A stretch of DNA of 60,478 nucleotides. Origin: Flavobacteriaceae bacterium. Its GTDB lineage: Bacteria; Bacteroidota; Bacteroidia; Flavobacteriales; Flavobacteriaceae. Below are positions 51,871-60,470 of the stretch, piece after piece. Numbering within the stretch: position 1 is the first letter of the stretch; each line of letters begins with the position of its first letter. Where the stretch lies: positions 1 through 60,478 of the forward strand of contig JANTGS010000006.1 in NCBI GenBank assembly GCA_024762795.1, written 5' to 3'. Made by a program: the position numbers and the translations under genes. The notes under the pieces were generated by a model. That model had not been told where the DNA came from, searched no databases, and was given only the letters and a program-made list of their open reading frames with translations.

Positions 51871-52671
51871 ATGAGAACAAAAATTTTATTTTTAAGTATG
51901 ATCGTGCTTTTATTTACCGTTGGATGTAAGGAGAAAGCAAAGGATTCTGAGAAAAAACAGGAAGAAACTGCAGCTAAAACTGAAGTAATTCAGGATATAC
52001 CGGTTAATACCTTGTCAGCCAAAGAAAAAGAAGAAGGCTGGAAGCTGTTATTCGATGGTAAAACCTCAGAAGGATGGAGAGGGTATAAAAAAGATCATTT
52101 TCCCAGTGGTTGGAAAATAGTAGACGGAACAATTCACTGTATGGGATCAGGCAGAGGTGAAGCCGGAGCTAAAGAAGGTGGAGATATCATCTATGACAAG
52201 CCTTTTCAGAATTTTGATCTTAAACTGGAATGGAAGATTTCAAAAGGAGGAAACTCAGGGATCTTTTATCTGGGACAGGAAAAGCTGGATTTTATCTGGA
52301 AAACTGCTCCTGAAATGCAGGTCCTTGATAATGTCAATCACCCTGACGCCAGATTAGGAAAAGATGGCAACAGAATGGCAGGATCTTTATATGATCTTAT
52401 CCCAGCAAAACCCCAAAATGCCAAGCCCTACGGCGAATGGAATTCTGTTGAAATTATAGTTTACAAAGGTACTGTAGTTCATAAAATGAACGGAGAAACA
52501 GTATTGGAATATCATTTATGGACTCCTGAGTGGAAAGAGCTGGTAGCCGGAAGTAAATTCCCAAAACTGAATAAAGACTGGGCTGAGGTAGCTGCAAAAG
52601 GCTATATTGGATTGCAGGATCATGGAGATGATGTTTGGTATAGAAATATAAAGCTTAAGGAACTGGATTAA
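51871..52671 (+). CDS. DUF1080 lipoprotein (3-keto-glycoside hydrolase/lyase-type)
   Basis: A 266-residue lipoprotein (lipobox LLFTVGCKE). The DUF1080 jellyroll follows: WKLLFDGKTSEGWRGYKK, GGDIIYDKPFQNFDLKLEWK, SGIFYLGQE, APEMQVLDNVNHPDARLG and GYIGLQDHGDDVWYRNIKL. It is only distantly similar to the DUF1080 protein at 45113, so the two probably differ in substrate or step. Being co-directional with the exported isomerase and oxidoreductase, it completes a periplasmic set. A strong terminator follows. Confidence 0.92.
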   Translation: MRTKILFLSMIVLLFTVGCKEKAKDSEKKQEETAAKTEVIQDIPVNTLSAKEKEEGWKLLFDGKTSEGWRGYKKDHFPSGWKIVDGTIHCMGSGRGEAGAKEGGDIIYDKPFQNFDLKLEWKISKGGNSGIFYLGQEKLDFIWKTAPEMQVLDNVNHPDARLGKDGNRMAGSLYDLIPAKPQNAKPYGEWNSVEIIVYKGTVVHKMNGETVLEYHLWTPEWKELVAGSKFPKLNKDWAEVAAKGYIGLQDHGDDVWYRNIKLKELD

Positions 52672-52692
52672 TATTATTTATTACAATACCTC

Positions 52693-52746
52693 CGGAAGTA
52701 ATATTTACAGGCCTGAATGGCTGTATATATTACTTCCGATTTTTTT
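52693..52746 (+). terminator. Terminator after the DUF1080 lipoprotein gene
   Basis: A 12-bp perfect stem CGGAAGTAATAT / ATATTACTTCCG with an inner TACAG/CTGTA pairing, then ATTTTTTT. It separates the exported triplet from the next, cytoplasmic oxidoreductase gene. Confidence 0.87.
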
Positions 52747-52771
52747 ATAGGAACAATTTAAAATTGTAAAA

Positions 52772-53908
52772 ATGCATACAAAAATCAAACTTGGATTTCT
52801 AGGTGGAGGAAGCAATTCCTTAATAGGGGTTTTACATAAGATTGCCTCTTATATGTATGATGATTACGAACTCATTGGAGGTATTTTTAATACTGACTTA
52901 GGTAAAAATAAAGAATCGGCAGAAAGAATAGGTCTTGATCAGAAAAGGGTGTATCAGGATCTGGATGCCATGATCGCTGAAGAGATCAAATTACCTGTGG
53001 ATAAAAGAATTCAGGCCGTTTCTGTATTAACTCCGAATAATCTGCATTTTTCAATGGCAAAAAAACTATTGGAGAACGGATTTCACGTAATCTGTGAAAA
53101 ACCCTTAACTACAACCTATATTGAAGCCCTTGAGCTCGACAAGATCGCAAAGATCTCTCAAAAGGTATTTGCGGTAACCTATACCTATACAGGTTATCCG
53201 ATGGTAAGGCAAATGCGGCAAATGATCAGGTCGGGTTCTTTGGGAAATATTCAGAAGATCGATGTTCAGTATTATCAGGGATGGATCAATCCTTTTATTC
53301 ACGATCTGAAAAAAAGGGCTGAGGTCTGGCGGCTGGATCCGGAAAGATCGGGAATCAGCTGTTGTCTGGGAGATATTGGTTCACATGCCTTCCAAATGAC
53401 GGAATACATTACCGGTTTAAAAGTAGGGAAAGTACTTGCAGATTTGAACTATCTCTATGAAGATAACAGAATGGATGTGGATGGTACCGTGTTGTTCCGT
53501 ACAGTAAAAGGGGTAAAAGGAGTGATCAGAGCCAGTCAGATCGCAACGGGTGAAGAAAATAATTTTACGGTTCAGGTTTATGGTGACAGGGCCGGAATCA
53601 GATGGGAACAGGAAAATCCGAATTATCTTTATTTTCTTGAGGAAGGAAAGCCAAGACAGGTTTTAAAACCCGGACATATCTATAACAGTGATCTTTCTCT
53701 GGAAGCTGTTAAATTACCACCGGGTCATCCGGAAGGTATCTTTGATGCTATGGCTAATATTTATCGGGGAGCAGCAAAAGCAATCAAGAATGAAAGCTAT
53801 GATGAAGGAGAATTTCCATCAATCAATGATGGATTAAGGGGAATGGATTTTATTGAAAAATCAGTTCTATCCCATAAAAAAGGAAATATCTGGGTTGATC
53901 TTAATTGA
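52772..53908 (+). CDS. Gfo/Idh/MocA family oxidoreductase, cytoplasmic
   Basis: A 378-residue protein without signal peptide. The nucleotide-binding start is KIKLGFLGGGSNSLIGVLHK. The catalytic EKP motif is present (FHVICEKPLTTTYIEALEL). The C-terminal domain contains RSGISCCLGDIGSHAFQMTE, with the HxxxD-like Asp and His. It probably reduces or oxidises a sugar after import, for instance returning a 3-keto sugar to the normal form; that step is inferred from the cluster. It has a separate transcription unit after the terminator and ends directly against the convergent gene at 53909. Confidence 0.9.
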   Translation: MHTKIKLGFLGGGSNSLIGVLHKIASYMYDDYELIGGIFNTDLGKNKESAERIGLDQKRVYQDLDAMIAEEIKLPVDKRIQAVSVLTPNNLHFSMAKKLLENGFHVICEKPLTTTYIEALELDKIAKISQKVFAVTYTYTGYPMVRQMRQMIRSGSLGNIQKIDVQYYQGWINPFIHDLKKRAEVWRLDPERSGISCCLGDIGSHAFQMTEYITGLKVGKVLADLNYLYEDNRMDVDGTVLFRTVKGVKGVIRASQIATGEENNFTVQVYGDRAGIRWEQENPNYLYFLEEGKPRQVLKPGHIYNSDLSLEAVKLPPGHPEGIFDAMANIYRGAAKAIKNESYDEGEFPSINDGLRGMDFIEKSVLSHKKGNIWVDLN

Positions 53909-54907
53909 TCAATCCTGTTCTTCCTGAGGGTAGGTCAGCCCAACTTCTGCTCTTACCTGATCTAAAATACCAATAAGATCCAGACTATTGCGATGAGACC
54001 ATTTCTTACTTTCTGTTTGCCCTTTTCTGATGCAGTTATGGCACTCTTCAATTTCATGGGTAAAACCGAGTCCTTTAAAAGGAATTTTAAAGTTTTTTTC
54101 TGTTCCGTTCTTGATCAGGGTATATCCCTCAGGAACATGAAAGGATCCGTGAAAACGGATGGTACCTTCTGTGCCTCCTATTTTGGCACTGATACCCGAA
54201 TAGGTTTCAAAACTGCTGTAGAGTACAGCTTGTGCATCATTGTATTTAAAGATCATTGACGATTGCATATCACAACCTGTAATCTTGTGAAAAACAGCAC
54301 TTGCCAGAATTTTTTCAGGTTTACCCATTAGGGAATAACTTAAAAAAGCAGGATAAATACCAATATCAAGAGTGGCACCGCCTCCCAGTGAAAGATCCAG
54401 TACCCGGCTTTTCAGCGGTTTATCCGATTTAAACGTAAAATCGGCAAAGAGATATTTTAGGGCACCAAGTTCTCCCTTTTCAATTAGTTCTTTTACCGCG
54501 ATAAAAGTAGGATTAAAGCGGGTCCAAAGTGCTTCCATAAAGAACTTACCGGTTCTTTTTGAAACAGCGATGATCTCTTCGGCTTCCTTTTTGTTTATAG
54601 AAAGCGGTTTTTCGCAAAGCACGTGTTTTCCCTGTTCCATGGCAAGAATACTCCATTTAGCATGGGAATTGTGAGGCGTTGCGATATAGACAATATCAAT
54701 ATCCGGATCAGCCAGCAATTCTTTATAATCTCCGTAGCTCTTTTTCGCTTTGTGATTGATCTGAAAATTTTTAGCTTTTTCTTTATTTCTTGAAGCTACG
54801 GCAGTAAGTTCAGCTTTATGGACCAAAGCCAGATCATGAGCAAATTTACCGGCGATGTTTCCACAACCGATAAACCCCCATTTTATTCTTGAATTGTTTG
54901 TATTCAA
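53909..54907 (-). CDS. Gfo/Idh/MocA family oxidoreductase (dihydrodiol dehydrogenase-like)
   Basis: A 332-residue cytoplasmic NAD(P)-dependent oxidoreductase. The N-terminal Rossmann motif is KWGFIGCGNIAGKFAHDL. The EKP motif is HVLCEKPLSINKKEAEEI. MEALWTRFNPTF and LSLGGGATLDIGIYPAFLS are typical of the dihydrodiol dehydrogenase/1,5-anhydrofructose reductase subgroup. Convergent with the neighbouring Gfo gene with no gap, and 6 bases after the rluB-type gene, so it may be transcribed with that gene and not with the sugar cluster. Confidence 0.9.
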   Translation of the reverse strand: MNTNNSRIKWGFIGCGNIAGKFAHDLALVHKAELTAVASRNKEKAKNFQINHKAKKSYGDYKELLADPDIDIVYIATPHNSHAKWSILAMEQGKHVLCEKPLSINKKEAEEIIAVSKRTGKFFMEALWTRFNPTFIAVKELIEKGELGALKYLFADFTFKSDKPLKSRVLDLSLGGGATLDIGIYPAFLSYSLMGKPEKILASAVFHKITGCDMQSSMIFKYNDAQAVLYSSFETYSGISAKIGGTEGTIRFHGSFHVPEGYTLIKNGTEKNFKIPFKGLGFTHEIEECHNCIRKGQTESKKWSHRNSLDLIGILDQVRAEVGLTYPQEEQD

Positions 54908-54913
54908 AATCTA

Positions 54914-55804
54914 TTAAATCATTTTTAATGTGTTGATCTCCTGTTGAGTAAGGTGTCTCCAGTGTCCCCGGGGCAGATTCTTTTTGGTCAGGCCGGCAAA
55001 GATCACCCGGTCCAGTTTACTCACATTATAACCAAAGTGTTCGAAAATTCTTCTAACAATACGGTTCCTTCCCGAATGGATCTCTATTCCTACTTCGTAT
55101 TTGGGCTTGTTATCGATATAGGAAACTTTATCCACAAAAACCATCTTTCCGTCAAGTACAAAATTATCTGAAATCTTTTGCAGATCACTCATAGATAGTT
55201 TTTTATCCAGTACAACGTGGTATAATTTTCTTACCTGATGTTTTGGGTGTGTAAGCTTTTTGGCCATTTCACCATCATTGGTAAACAACAGTAATCCTGT
55301 GGTCATCCGGTCTAATCGTCCAACAGGATAAATTCGTTCTTTTGCAGCAGTTTGAACCAGTTCCATTACCGTTTTACGGCCTCTTTCATCATCCATTGTA
55401 GTAATGTAGTTCTTGGGTTTATTCAAAAGTACGTAGCGTTTGGTTTCCGGTGTAAGTAAAACGCCGTCAAAACGAACTTCATCAGTTGGTTTTACTTTAT
55501 AGCCCATTTCTGTAATAGTTTTGCCATTTACCGTGGCGCTTCCTGATTTTATAAACGTATCGGCTTCTCGTCGTGAACAAATTCCTGCATTGGCAATGAA
55601 TTTATTCAGACGGACTTCATCTGATTTGGTTTCGGTCTTCTCGGAAGGTTTTACTTTAAAATTTTTGATTTTTTCGGGATGCGGACGGAAATTCTTGTCT
55701 TTATTCCCTTTGGAATTTCTTTTTTTGAAGTTTTCTTTCTTGTTTGGTTTCCCTTTAGGGTTGTTTGATTGTCGTCCTCCCGACGATTTTTTTGTAGAGG
55801 TCAT
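54914..55804 (-). CDS. rluB: Pseudouridine synthase, RluB/RsuA family
   Basis: A 296-residue enzyme. A Lys/Asn/Arg-rich N-terminal tail (about 1-60) is typical of Bacteroidota homologues. The S4 RNA-binding domain follows (about 65-125: LNKFIANAGICSRREADTFI). The catalytic domain carries the Asp motif VGRLDRMTTGLLLFTNDG and VEIHSGRNRIVRRIFEHFG. RluB modifies 23S rRNA U2605; RsuA or RluE activity cannot be ruled out. A -7 element TATCTTTG is on the minus strand at 55820-55827. Confidence 0.93.
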   Translation of the reverse strand: MTSTKKSSGGRQSNNPKGKPNKKENFKKRNSKGNKDKNFRPHPEKIKNFKVKPSEKTETKSDEVRLNKFIANAGICSRREADTFIKSGSATVNGKTITEMGYKVKPTDEVRFDGVLLTPETKRYVLLNKPKNYITTMDDERGRKTVMELVQTAAKERIYPVGRLDRMTTGLLLFTNDGEMAKKLTHPKHQVRKLYHVVLDKKLSMSDLQKISDNFVLDGKMVFVDKVSYIDNKPKYEVGIEIHSGRNRIVRRIFEHFGYNVSKLDRVIFAGLTKKNLPRGHWRHLTQQEINTLKMI

Positions 55805-56040
55805 TTATTATATTTTTTACAAAGATACAACTAATCTTCGGTTTCATTGATGTACTGATATTTTCTGTTGACAATCAGTTGGTTAATATCGGGAAATGAA
55901 TAATGTAATGTATTGAATTTGATTTAATCGTTCATAGTCAAAACTAATTTTATAAAGATCATTTTACTTTTCTAATGCTTTGATTTTTTTTGATCTGACC
56001 CAATTGGTTCTAACCGTCAGGAGCGCTAAGTTTAACGCAA

Positions 56041-56207
56041 TGTATCTCTGTGAAAGAAATATGACGCAATTTTAAATTTTAAATTTCGAATTTCTTATCG
56101 CTTTTGCCTTATCGCTACTTTAGTTCACCCGCAGTTTCCGCAGATTTACGTAGAAAATATTTTAAATTCTCAGTGTATCTCTGTGAAATGATAAAGATGC
56201 AATTTTA
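56041..56207. repeat. Degenerate intergenic direct repeat
   Basis: The 459-base gap between the rluB-type and UbiA genes holds no gene. A 34-bp imperfect unit occurs twice (56041-56074 and 56174-56207): both have TGTATCTCTGTGAAA and, at the same offset, GCAATTTTA. Between them lies CCGCAGTTTCCGCAGATTTACG. These resemble the 'CTCTGTGAAA / CGCAGATTTACGCAG' fragments often found between Bacteroidota genes. Confidence 0.55.
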
Positions 56208-56263
56208 GTTTTTAAAAATATTTTATTCCGGGTTGATAAAAGATAATACTCTGCAATCATCGA

Positions 56264-57202
56264 TTAGATAATTCTTTTAATGATCACGGAAGTATCTATT
56301 AGCATAAGGCTCATTACACCAATTAAAATGATCAGTTTGATGATATTATGAAGAATGACATAATCTTTTTTAGTTTTGGCTTTCCAGAGCAGGATACTAA
56401 AAAGGATCAAAGTTACAATCGCAAAGTAAAAATAGAATCTCATCAGGCCAATTTCGGGATAGTGTAACAGAAAATAGATAGGATCCAGAGTAAGTAATAC
56501 GATCAGGGTAATGAGTAATTTGGTAAAGTATTCACCGTATTTTACAGGGATCGTCATGTAATTTTGAGCCACATCTCCTTTGATATTTTCCATATCTTTG
56601 ATCAGTTCACGGATCATCAGGATAAAAAATAGAAATGATGCATGTGTAAAGATGATCTCTGAAAAATTTTTATAATAGATAAAGATCACGAAAAATGGCA
56701 GGAGTGCCAGAATTGCCCCTGAAAAGAGTCCGGTCAACGGATATTTTTTAAGCTTGTGCGAGTAAAACCAGATCAGGAATATATATACTGCAAAAAAGAG
56801 AGCAGCACGCCAGGAGACCAGTAAAGCAAAGAAAACCCCTAAGAAATTTAAAAAGAAGTAAATATTCAATTTGGTTTTTTGTCCTACAATACTATCTATC
56901 CTTGATTTGATAGGTTTATTGATCTTATCCTTTTCGGCATCATAAAAATTATTAATGATGTAACCGGCGGCTATTACCGACATAGTAGCTAAAACAATAA
57001 GGTAGAGGTTGAAATCAAAAAGAACATCCCGTAAGGATTTCTCAGGCGAAAAGATAAAAATAGCTGCAAGATACTGTGCAAGAACAATGATAAAAATATT
57101 ATAGCCTCTTACCACTGATAGCAAGCTCAGGAATTTGTAGTATAAAGGATATTTTTTGGGTTTGTTTGCTGTATTTTTTTCAGCTTCTTTGAGTAAATCC
57201 AT
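56264..57202 (-). CDS. UbiA prenyltransferase (geranylgeranylglycerol-phosphate geranylgeranyltransferase-like)
   Basis: A 312-residue inner-membrane enzyme with about eight or nine helices. The two Asp-rich motifs of UbiA enzymes are present: NNFYDAEKDKINKPIKSR and, later, IKDMENIKGDVAQNYMTIP. They bind Mg-prenyl diphosphate. Flavobacterial members beside mevalonate genes are usually annotated as digeranylgeranylglyceryl-phosphate synthase-like. The true acceptor here is not known. It lies 14 bases downstream of the mevalonate kinase gene, so precursor supply and use are in one transcript. Confidence 0.9.
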   Translation of the reverse strand: MDLLKEAEKNTANKPKKYPLYYKFLSLLSVVRGYNIFIIVLAQYLAAIFIFSPEKSLRDVLFDFNLYLIVLATMSVIAAGYIINNFYDAEKDKINKPIKSRIDSIVGQKTKLNIYFFLNFLGVFFALLVSWRAALFFAVYIFLIWFYSHKLKKYPLTGLFSGAILALLPFFVIFIYYKNFSEIIFTHASFLFFILMIRELIKDMENIKGDVAQNYMTIPVKYGEYFTKLLITLIVLLTLDPIYFLLHYPEIGLMRFYFYFAIVTLILFSILLWKAKTKKDYVILHNIIKLIILIGVMSLMLIDTSVIIKRII

Positions 57203-57216
57203 AGTCTTTAATGGAT

Positions 57217-58143
57217 TTAAAATCTGTAAACCAGCTCTAATTTATAATCTTTCAATAATTTTTGTACTTTTTCGTAATCTTCGGTAAAGCCTAAAATATA
57301 TCCGCCTCCACCTGATCCGCACAATTTCAGATAGTAATCATTACTCTCCAGCCCCTGTTTCCATAATTTATGAAAGGTATCAGGGATCATGGGTTTAAAA
57401 TGTTTTAAAACAACTCTTGAAAGTTTCTTTACATTACCAAAAAGAGATTGTATCTCTCCGTGAAGAAAATCGTCAATGCAGGCATCCGTATAACGGGCAA
57501 AATCCTTATCGATCATATTTCTAAAGCCCTCATTCTTCATTTTATTCATAAAGATATTGACCATAGGCTGGGTTTCTCCAGTCATTTCAGAATCCACTAA
57601 AAAAACTGCTCCTTTACCTTCTTTTTGCGAGGGAATTCCGGTAGCTTCTATATTGTCTTTTGAATTGATCAGAATGGGTAAACTTAAATACGAATTTAAC
57701 GGATCCAGTCCTGAGCTTTTTCCATGGAAGAACGATTCCATCAGAGAAAAAATCGATTTTAATTTTAATAGCTTATCACGGGTCAGGTTTTCCAGTACAG
57801 TGATCTTATCATTGGCATAGCGATCGTAAATTGAGGCTACAAGTGCACCGGAACTTCCAACACCATATCCTTGAGGAATGCTGGAATCAAAATACATTCC
57901 TTTATCAATATCCGATTTAAATTCATCAAGCCTAAGATCCAATTCAGTTTGATCTATATTAGATAAATAATTGTAAAAAGCATCGAGTTTGTTGTTTGAA
58001 TCTTTGGCTGTATCTGAAAGATTTTCCGAAAGTTTTAGTGCTCCCTGATATGAATTATACGGTATGGCCAAGCCTTTAGAATCTTTGATAATTCCATATT
58101 CTCCAAAAAGCAAAATCTTTGCATAAAATAAGGGACCCTTCAT
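57217..58143 (-). CDS. GHMP kinase, probable mevalonate kinase
   Basis: A 308-residue cytoplasmic kinase. Motif 1 is FYAKILLFGEYGIIKDSKGL. Motif 2, the phosphate loop, is PQGYGVGSSGALVASIYD. Motif 3 is KLCGSGGGGYILGF. HGKSSGLDPLNSYLSLP contains the catalytic Asp region. It would phosphorylate mevalonate in the flavobacterial mevalonate pathway; phosphomevalonate kinase is an alternative, although the neighbouring decarboxylase and overall layout favour mevalonate kinase. A -7 element TATATTTG is on the minus strand at 58168-58175. Confidence 0.88.
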   Translation of the reverse strand: MKGPLFYAKILLFGEYGIIKDSKGLAIPYNSYQGALKLSENLSDTAKDSNNKLDAFYNYLSNIDQTELDLRLDEFKSDIDKGMYFDSSIPQGYGVGSSGALVASIYDRYANDKITVLENLTRDKLLKLKSIFSLMESFFHGKSSGLDPLNSYLSLPILINSKDNIEATGIPSQKEGKGAVFLVDSEMTGETQPMVNIFMNKMKNEGFRNMIDKDFARYTDACIDDFLHGEIQSLFGNVKKLSRVVLKHFKPMIPDTFHKLWKQGLESNDYYLKLCGSGGGGYILGFTEDYEKVQKLLKDYKLELVYRF

Positions 58144-58252
58144 TTAAATGGTTTTATAAAGATAATGCAAATATAAAATATTTATTGTAAACAGGGCTAA
58201 ATCTTTCTTTTTAAGATTGTAAGCCGAAAATTAATTCAAATGGATTTCGTTT

Positions 58253-58825
58253 TTAATTTTGGTTTGTGCCGTCGTAATAGTAGGTTTTCCAGGTATTTAT
58301 TTTTTTACCGTCCCGGTAAGTACCTTCCGATTCCTTTTTCCCGTTGGGATAGTATATTTGCCACAAGCCGGTTTTTAAGTTATTCTTATAATCGCCCTCT
58401 TCGTTGAGTTTACCATTATCGTAATACAGCTTATATTTTCCGTCATATATCCCTTTTTTATAAAAAGATTCGCTTTTAAGTTTACCGTTTTCAAAAAAGA
58501 TCTGCCTTTTTCCGTTAAGTTCGCCATTTTTGTAATTTACAATCTGAAACGGTTTACCGTTTTCATAATACCATTTCACTGTTCCGTCAAAAACTTCTTT
58601 ATCTTTATAAATTGAAATGCCTTCCATTTGTTTAACTCCGGAGAGATAATAATCTTCAAACCAATAACCATTTCCTTTTTTAGAACTTTCGGTCCTGTAA
58701 AAAGCAGCATTATTTTTTGTGGTTTTTATCCAGTTTGAATCAAACCAGATCGTGTCGTTTTGTGCATAAGCAGAAAGTGTGAAGAAGCACAATAAAGCAA
58801 TTGAGAAATACAGAGAATTTTTCAT
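58253..58825 (-). CDS. Secreted YwqK/MORN-like repeat protein (second copy)
   Basis: About 190 residues from MKNSLYFSIALLCFFTLSAYA, a signal peptide; an upstream ATG adds seven residues. Roughly five repeats of about 23 residues follow (WYYENGKPFQIVNYKNGELN, KLYYDNGKLNEEGDYKNNLK, QIYYPNGKKESEGTYRDGKK). It has the same repeat type as the protein at 14452, but with an 'NGK' instead of 'NGQ' bias. It sits between two mevalonate pathway genes, a conserved position in Flavobacteriaceae as far as I recall, without a known link to isoprenoids. No toxin gene is adjacent. Confidence 0.85.
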   Translation of the reverse strand: MKNSLYFSIALLCFFTLSAYAQNDTIWFDSNWIKTTKNNAAFYRTESSKKGNGYWFEDYYLSGVKQMEGISIYKDKEVFDGTVKWYYENGKPFQIVNYKNGELNGKRQIFFENGKLKSESFYKKGIYDGKYKLYYDNGKLNEEGDYKNNLKTGLWQIYYPNGKKESEGTYRDGKKINTWKTYYYDGTNQN

Positions 58826-58924
58826 GATCAGAGAACTTATGGCCATACAAAACCAACTCAGGTATATTGTAACCTGCTTCTATGTATGAAATGTTAATTT
58901 CTGATCTGAATACAGATAAATCTC

Positions 58925-60013
58925 TTAATTTACCTCCTTTGCCCCTTTATCCGTATGATCACAAATATACTGTTTTTTCTGGCAAAAAGCAAGCAATTCA
59001 TTGTTTATAAATGTGTTAATGCTTTCCTTTTCCCTTTCGGGGAAGAGTACATGTACGTTAGCACCGGCATCTAAGGTAAAGCAAATATCCGATCCGGTTT
59101 GCTTGCGGTATTCCCGGATTTTTTCAATAATCTTTAGCGTATTGGGCTTCATTAAAATAAAATTCGGATCAGAGGTCATCATCATGGCATGTAGTGTCAG
59201 AGCTTCACTTTCAACAAGTTTAACAAAGCTTTTTAAGTTGCCTTCCTGTAAAATTTTTGTCAGGGCAGAAATATTTTTACGGGCCTGATCAAAACGTTGT
59301 TCGGCAAACGGATGATCGATCATCAGGTTGTGCCCCAGAGTGCTGGAAACCTGTTTCTGACCTTTGTCAACCAGTAAAATGGTATCCTGATAATTTCTAA
59401 AATCCGGATGTATTTTAAATGGAAATTTTATACCGTAAAGATCAGAGCTTTCCGGAATTTCCCGGTGTTCTCCCCAAACTACGAGTTCTCCTTCGATACT
59501 TCTTGCAGCACTGCCCGATCCAAGTCGGGCCAGAAAAGATGCTTTCCGGTTAAAATATTCCTTAGTAATTTCCGGATTTAATTTCTTTTCCATATTCATC
59601 AGGCAAAGAGCCAAAGCGCTCATTCCACTCGCTGAAGAAGCAATTCCACTGCTGTGTGGAAAGGAATTTTCTGTTTTAATAATAAACGAATAGCTACGGA
59701 TAAAAGGAACGTAGCTTTCAATCCTTTTAAGGAATTTTTCAATCTTAGGTTTAAAATCTCCTCTTTTTTTACCTTCAAAGATCACTTCAAACCGGTAATC
59801 ATCTGAGGGCTCTTCGTTTTTCTTATACTCTAAAGTGGTCAGTGTATGGCAATTGTTCAGGGTAAAACTGATCGAAGGATTCTTAGGAATCTGAGGGTCA
59901 CTTTTTCCCCAGTATTTTACCAGGGCTATATTACTCGGACTTTCCCAGCTAAAACTACCCGAAGTCAGCCCGGTTAAATCAAAATCTTTAAGGATAAAAT
60001 CTTTTTCGGTCAA
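58925..60013 (-). CDS. mvaD: Diphosphomevalonate decarboxylase
   Basis: A 362-residue GHMP-superfamily enzyme that converts diphosphomevalonate to isopentenyl diphosphate with ATP. The N-terminal substrate motif is NIALVKYWGKSDPQIPKNPS. The phosphate loop is FPHSSGIASSASGMSALAL. LGSGSAARSIEGELVVWG contains the Arg and Ser of the active site. The C-terminal CFTLDAGANVHVLFP supplies the catalytic Asp region. A -7 element TATCTTTG lies on the minus strand at 60028-60035. It is the first gene of the mevalonate group in the window. Confidence 0.96.
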   Translation of the reverse strand: MTEKDFILKDFDLTGLTSGSFSWESPSNIALVKYWGKSDPQIPKNPSISFTLNNCHTLTTLEYKKNEEPSDDYRFEVIFEGKKRGDFKPKIEKFLKRIESYVPFIRSYSFIIKTENSFPHSSGIASSASGMSALALCLMNMEKKLNPEITKEYFNRKASFLARLGSGSAARSIEGELVVWGEHREIPESSDLYGIKFPFKIHPDFRNYQDTILLVDKGQKQVSSTLGHNLMIDHPFAEQRFDQARKNISALTKILQEGNLKSFVKLVESEALTLHAMMMTSDPNFILMKPNTLKIIEKIREYRKQTGSDICFTLDAGANVHVLFPEREKESINTFINNELLAFCQKKQYICDHTDKGAKEVN

Positions 60014-60075
60014 AATGTAAATTTTAACAAAGATACGTGATTGTGATAAAATTTGAGAATCAACGGATATGTTAA

Positions 60076-60237
60076 TTTAAAAATATTAGAATCAAACAGA
60101 AAATATCAGGACAATTTAAAGTGGAAAAAGCAGCGCTGAACTTCGCCAAAATGCGTTCTGTAATTGATACTACCATCAAAAACAGAATGAACGTGATGTA
60201 AAGCCTATCTATTATTGCTAAATTGTATACTGATTAA
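60076..60237 (+). pseudogene. IS66-family-like transposase C-terminal remnant
   Basis: A frame open from a TAA at 60073 reads IRIKQKISGQFKVEKAALNF then AKMRSVIDTTIKNRMNVM, a TAA (60199-60201), and after it SLSIIAKLYTD. This matches the usual end of IS66-type transposases (K-x-KxSGxF, then FAxIRSxIxT, NxLxxLxxIA). The stop falls where a Lys codon (AAA) would be expected. No start, terminal repeats or accessory genes are visible, so it is a short relic of an insertion. Confidence 0.5.
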
Positions 60238-60353
60238 TAACAGATATTTATGTAAATTTATGTCAGAAAAATTTTTGTATTACAATAAAGTTTATTGAAG
60301 AAACATTTTTAGTAAACAAAATAGATGCTCACAAAGCATTTCATATACTGTAG

Positions 60354-60470
60354 AAAAGTGAGGTTCTTAAATTTGTGATCGATCCTAAAACTATTCCTAC
60401 ATATGTAGCTATAGGGAGTTACGACACATATATAGGCGATCCAATGGGTAACTGGCATGTGAATGCATAA
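60354..60470 (+). pseudogene. Possible remnant of an unidentified gene
   Basis: A start-less frame follows a TAG and reads KSEVLKFVIDPKTIPTYVAI and GSYDTYIGDPMGNWHVNA before a TAA. The sequence is protein-like, but I do not recognise it and no upstream coding part is in frame. It may belong to a decayed region with the transposase relic. The rest of 60014-60478 shows nothing I can support. Confidence 0.25.
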
